DNA from: UBA1479 sp048263775
Lineage (GTDB): Bacteria > Pseudomonadota > Alphaproteobacteria > Rhodospirillales > Casp-alpha2
NCBI GenBank assembly: GCA_048263775.1
Contig: JBLXDU010000008.1
Location: forward strand, 1-64,000
Length of the DNA stretch: 64,000 nt
Direction: 5' to 3'
The first letter of the stretch is position 1. Every line of letters begins with the position of its first letter. The translations under genes were made by a program, and so were the position numbers. Shown here in pieces: positions 62,605 through 64,000 of this stretch. Below the pieces are notes generated by a model. The model did no database searches. It was given only the letters and a program-made list of their open reading frames with translations, and was not told the DNA's origin.

Positions 62605-63810
62605 CTATTCGTGGCGCAAGGCCTCGATGGGGTCGAGCCGCGCGGCATGGCGTGCCGGAAAATAGCCGAAGACCACCCCGACGGCGGCGGAAAACAGGAA
62701 GGCGACGGCGACGATCAGGAAATCGACCGTGAACGGCAGATGCATGGCGGCAGATGCCAGCCCGGCCAGGCCGAGGCCCAGAAGGATGCCGATCAGCCCG
62801 CCCAGCAGAGACAAGACGACGGCTTCCACCAGAAATTGCATGAGGACCTGGGACTCCTGCGCCCCGATCGCCAATCGAATGCCGATTTCCCGTGTCCGTT
62901 CGGTGACGGACACCAGCATGATGTTCATGATGCCGATGCCGCCGACCAGAAGACTGACCCCGGCAACGGCGCCAAGCAACCCGGTCAGGACCTTTGCCGT
63001 GCCGGTCTGGGTTTCCAGCACCTGTTTCATGTCGCGTACGCTGAAATCGTCGTCCTTGGCCGAGGTGATATTGCGCCGTTCGCGCAGCAAGCGTTCGATG
63101 TCCGTCTGGACCTTTGCGGTTTCCACGCCGTCTTCGGCCGAAATGTTGATCCGCCCGATGTCCGAGTTGCCGACCAGGCGGCGCTGCACCGCGCGCAATG
63201 GCATCAGCACGATATCGTCCTGATCCGTGCCGAAACTGGATTGGCCTTTCGGGGCCAAAATGCCGATGACCTCGCAGGAGACGTTTTTGACGCGGATATT
63301 GCGGCCCAGGGCCTCTGCTCTGCCGAACAATTCGTCGCGCACGGTCTCGCCCAGAATGCAGGCGGCGCGTCCCGAGCGAACTTCCCCGTCGAAAAAGCTG
63401 CGGCCGTCGGACAGGGTCCAGTTCTGCGTCGTCAGATAGGCGTTATCGGTGCCTGCCACGGTCGTCTTGCGGCTTTCCGAGCCGACGATCACGGTGGCCG
63501 TAGTCTGGGCGATGGGTGCCACGGCGCGAACGCCGTGCAATTGTTCGCGCAGGGCCTCGATGTCGCGCGCGGTGAAGTTCTTGGCGTCCGATGTCGCGCG
63601 ACCGGGGCCGAACTGGCCGGGGCGCACGAACAGAAGATTGGTTCCCAGCTTTGACAGGTCGGCGGAAACTTTGGCGGCGGTGCCGTTGCCGATGGTCACC
63701 ATGCCGATCACCGCGCCGACGCCGATGACGATGCCCAGGACAGTCAGGAAAGATCGCAAGGCGTTTCGTAGGATCGCCTGAAAGGCCAGCTTGACGGTTT
63801 CAAATACCAT
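62605..63810 (-). CDS. MacB-type ABC transporter permease (FtsX family)
   Basis: 401 residues. N-terminal helix LRSFLTVLGIVIGVGAVIGMVTIG, a periplasmic MacB-PCD domain of about 220 residues, then three membrane helices including GVSLLVGGIGIMNIMLVSVTERTREIGIRLAIGA, the FtsX signature. It is the permease half without a fused ATPase; the ATPase gene precedes it (TGATG overlap at 63808-63812). The pair probably exports a small molecule or lipoprotein-like substrate with an outer-membrane partner. Confidence 0.92.
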   Translation of the reverse strand: MVFETVKLAFQAILRNALRSFLTVLGIVIGVGAVIGMVTIGNGTAAKVSADLSKLGTNLLFVRPGQFGPGRATSDAKNFTARDIEALREQLHGVRAVAPIAQTTATVIVGSESRKTTVAGTDNAYLTTQNWTLSDGRSFFDGEVRSGRAACILGETVRDELFGRAEALGRNIRVKNVSCEVIGILAPKGQSSFGTDQDDIVLMPLRAVQRRLVGNSDIGRINISAEDGVETAKVQTDIERLLRERRNITSAKDDDFSVRDMKQVLETQTGTAKVLTGLLGAVAGVSLLVGGIGIMNIMLVSVTERTREIGIRLAIGAQESQVLMQFLVEAVVLSLLGGLIGILLGLGLAGLASAAMHLPFTVDFLIVAVAFLFSAAVGVVFGYFPARHAARLDPIEALRHE

Positions 63811-64000
63811 CAGGCGGCTCCGTCCAGTTGCCGGGTCGGGGCGATGCGCCCGTCGATGAAGTTCAGGGTTCGATGGGCGAACGCGGCCATGTCCGGTTCG
63901 TGGGTGACCATGATGACGGTGATGCCTTGATCCTGGTTGAGGTTGACCAGCAGGTCCATGATCTCGCGGCTGGTCTTGGAATCCAGGTTGCCCGTCGGTT
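63810..64000 (-). CDS. MacB-type ABC transporter ATPase, C-terminal part (5' end outside window)
   Basis: The last 62 codons are readable up to the window edge: PTGNLDSKTSREIMDLL (just after Walker B), then TVIMVTHEPDMAAFAHRTL with the switch His. This is a LolD/MacB-like ATPase C terminus. Its TGA stop shares a base with the permease ATG. Its start lies beyond the window. Confidence 0.9.
   Translation of the reverse strand, partial: PTGNLDSKTSREIMDLLVNLNQDQGITVIMVTHEPDMAAFAHRTLNFIDGRIAPTRQLDGAA

Overview
The window is GC-rich chromosomal DNA of an alphaproteobacterium, most likely of the Rhodospirillales or a close relative. The evidence is gene order and protein type: cmk-rpsA-sppA-ihfB-lapA-pyrF-trpF-trpB-trpA-accD-folC, then trxA/addA/addB/murU/amgK/tsaE, ahcY, the regulatory PTS genes ptsI-ptsH-manX-rapZ-hprK, chvG-chvI and pckA. 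From memory of rhizobial and other alphaproteobacterial chromosomes, this is essentially one long ancestral block. I see no tRNA, rRNA, CRISPR array, transposase, integrase or phage gene.

Layout. 1-10.6 kb (+): end of cmk, ribosomal protein S1, a signal peptide peptidase, IHF-beta, LapA, pyrimidine and tryptophan biosynthesis, accD and folC. A small AT-rich cysteine-rich gene on the minus strand splits trpF from trpB. 10.6-11.7 kb (+): a zinc-type ArsR/SmtB sensor with a 12-2-12 operator and a short CDF exporter. 11.7-21.7 kb (-): glyoxalase II, thioredoxin, AddAB, and the MurNAc recycling pair MurU/AmgK with TsaE. 21.8-28.9 kb: a ferredoxin-NADP reductase and a dihaem cytochrome c (+), HspQ and a PAS protein without a kinase domain (-), AhcY (-), then a HAD dehalogenase and an alpha/beta hydrolase (+). 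28.9-37.3 kb (-): the PTS phosphorelay and ChvGI, interrupted by a plus-strand SDR/methyltransferase pair. 37.4-41.5 kb (+): a cobalamin riboswitch driving cbtBA, a HugZ-like protein, and pckA. 41.6-44.9 kb: an apparently Fur-controlled unknown protein (+), a three-gene operon (-) and a PAS_5 protein (+). 44.9-51.0 kb (-): glutamate synthase gltB-gltD. 51.2-64 kb: uppP (+), a yejABEF peptide importer with a coupled 2-hydroxyacid dehydrogenase (-), hisN-like phosphatase and cytochrome c (-), pheA/DUF983/cupin (+), DUF427 (-) and a MacAB-type ABC exporter (-) running off the end.

How it works together. The PTS genes encode a phosphorelay with no sugar permease in view (EI, HPr, a mannose-type EIIA, HPr kinase, RapZ), next to the ChvGI envelope sensor and pckA, which fits coupling of carbon status to gluconeogenesis and envelope control. 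AddAB and MurU/AmgK are co-translated through 4-bp overlaps. The most unusual points are: a 47-nt palindromic element present in two copies after trpA and after the HAD gene; plus-strand modules inserted repeatedly into a minus-strand ancestral backbone; a PAS sensor whose kinase half is missing next to one such insertion; an SDR lacking the catalytic Ser-Tyr-Lys set; an unknown protein behind a Fur-like operator; and a B12 riboswitch whose mutually exclusive sequestor and antisequestor helices can be read directly.
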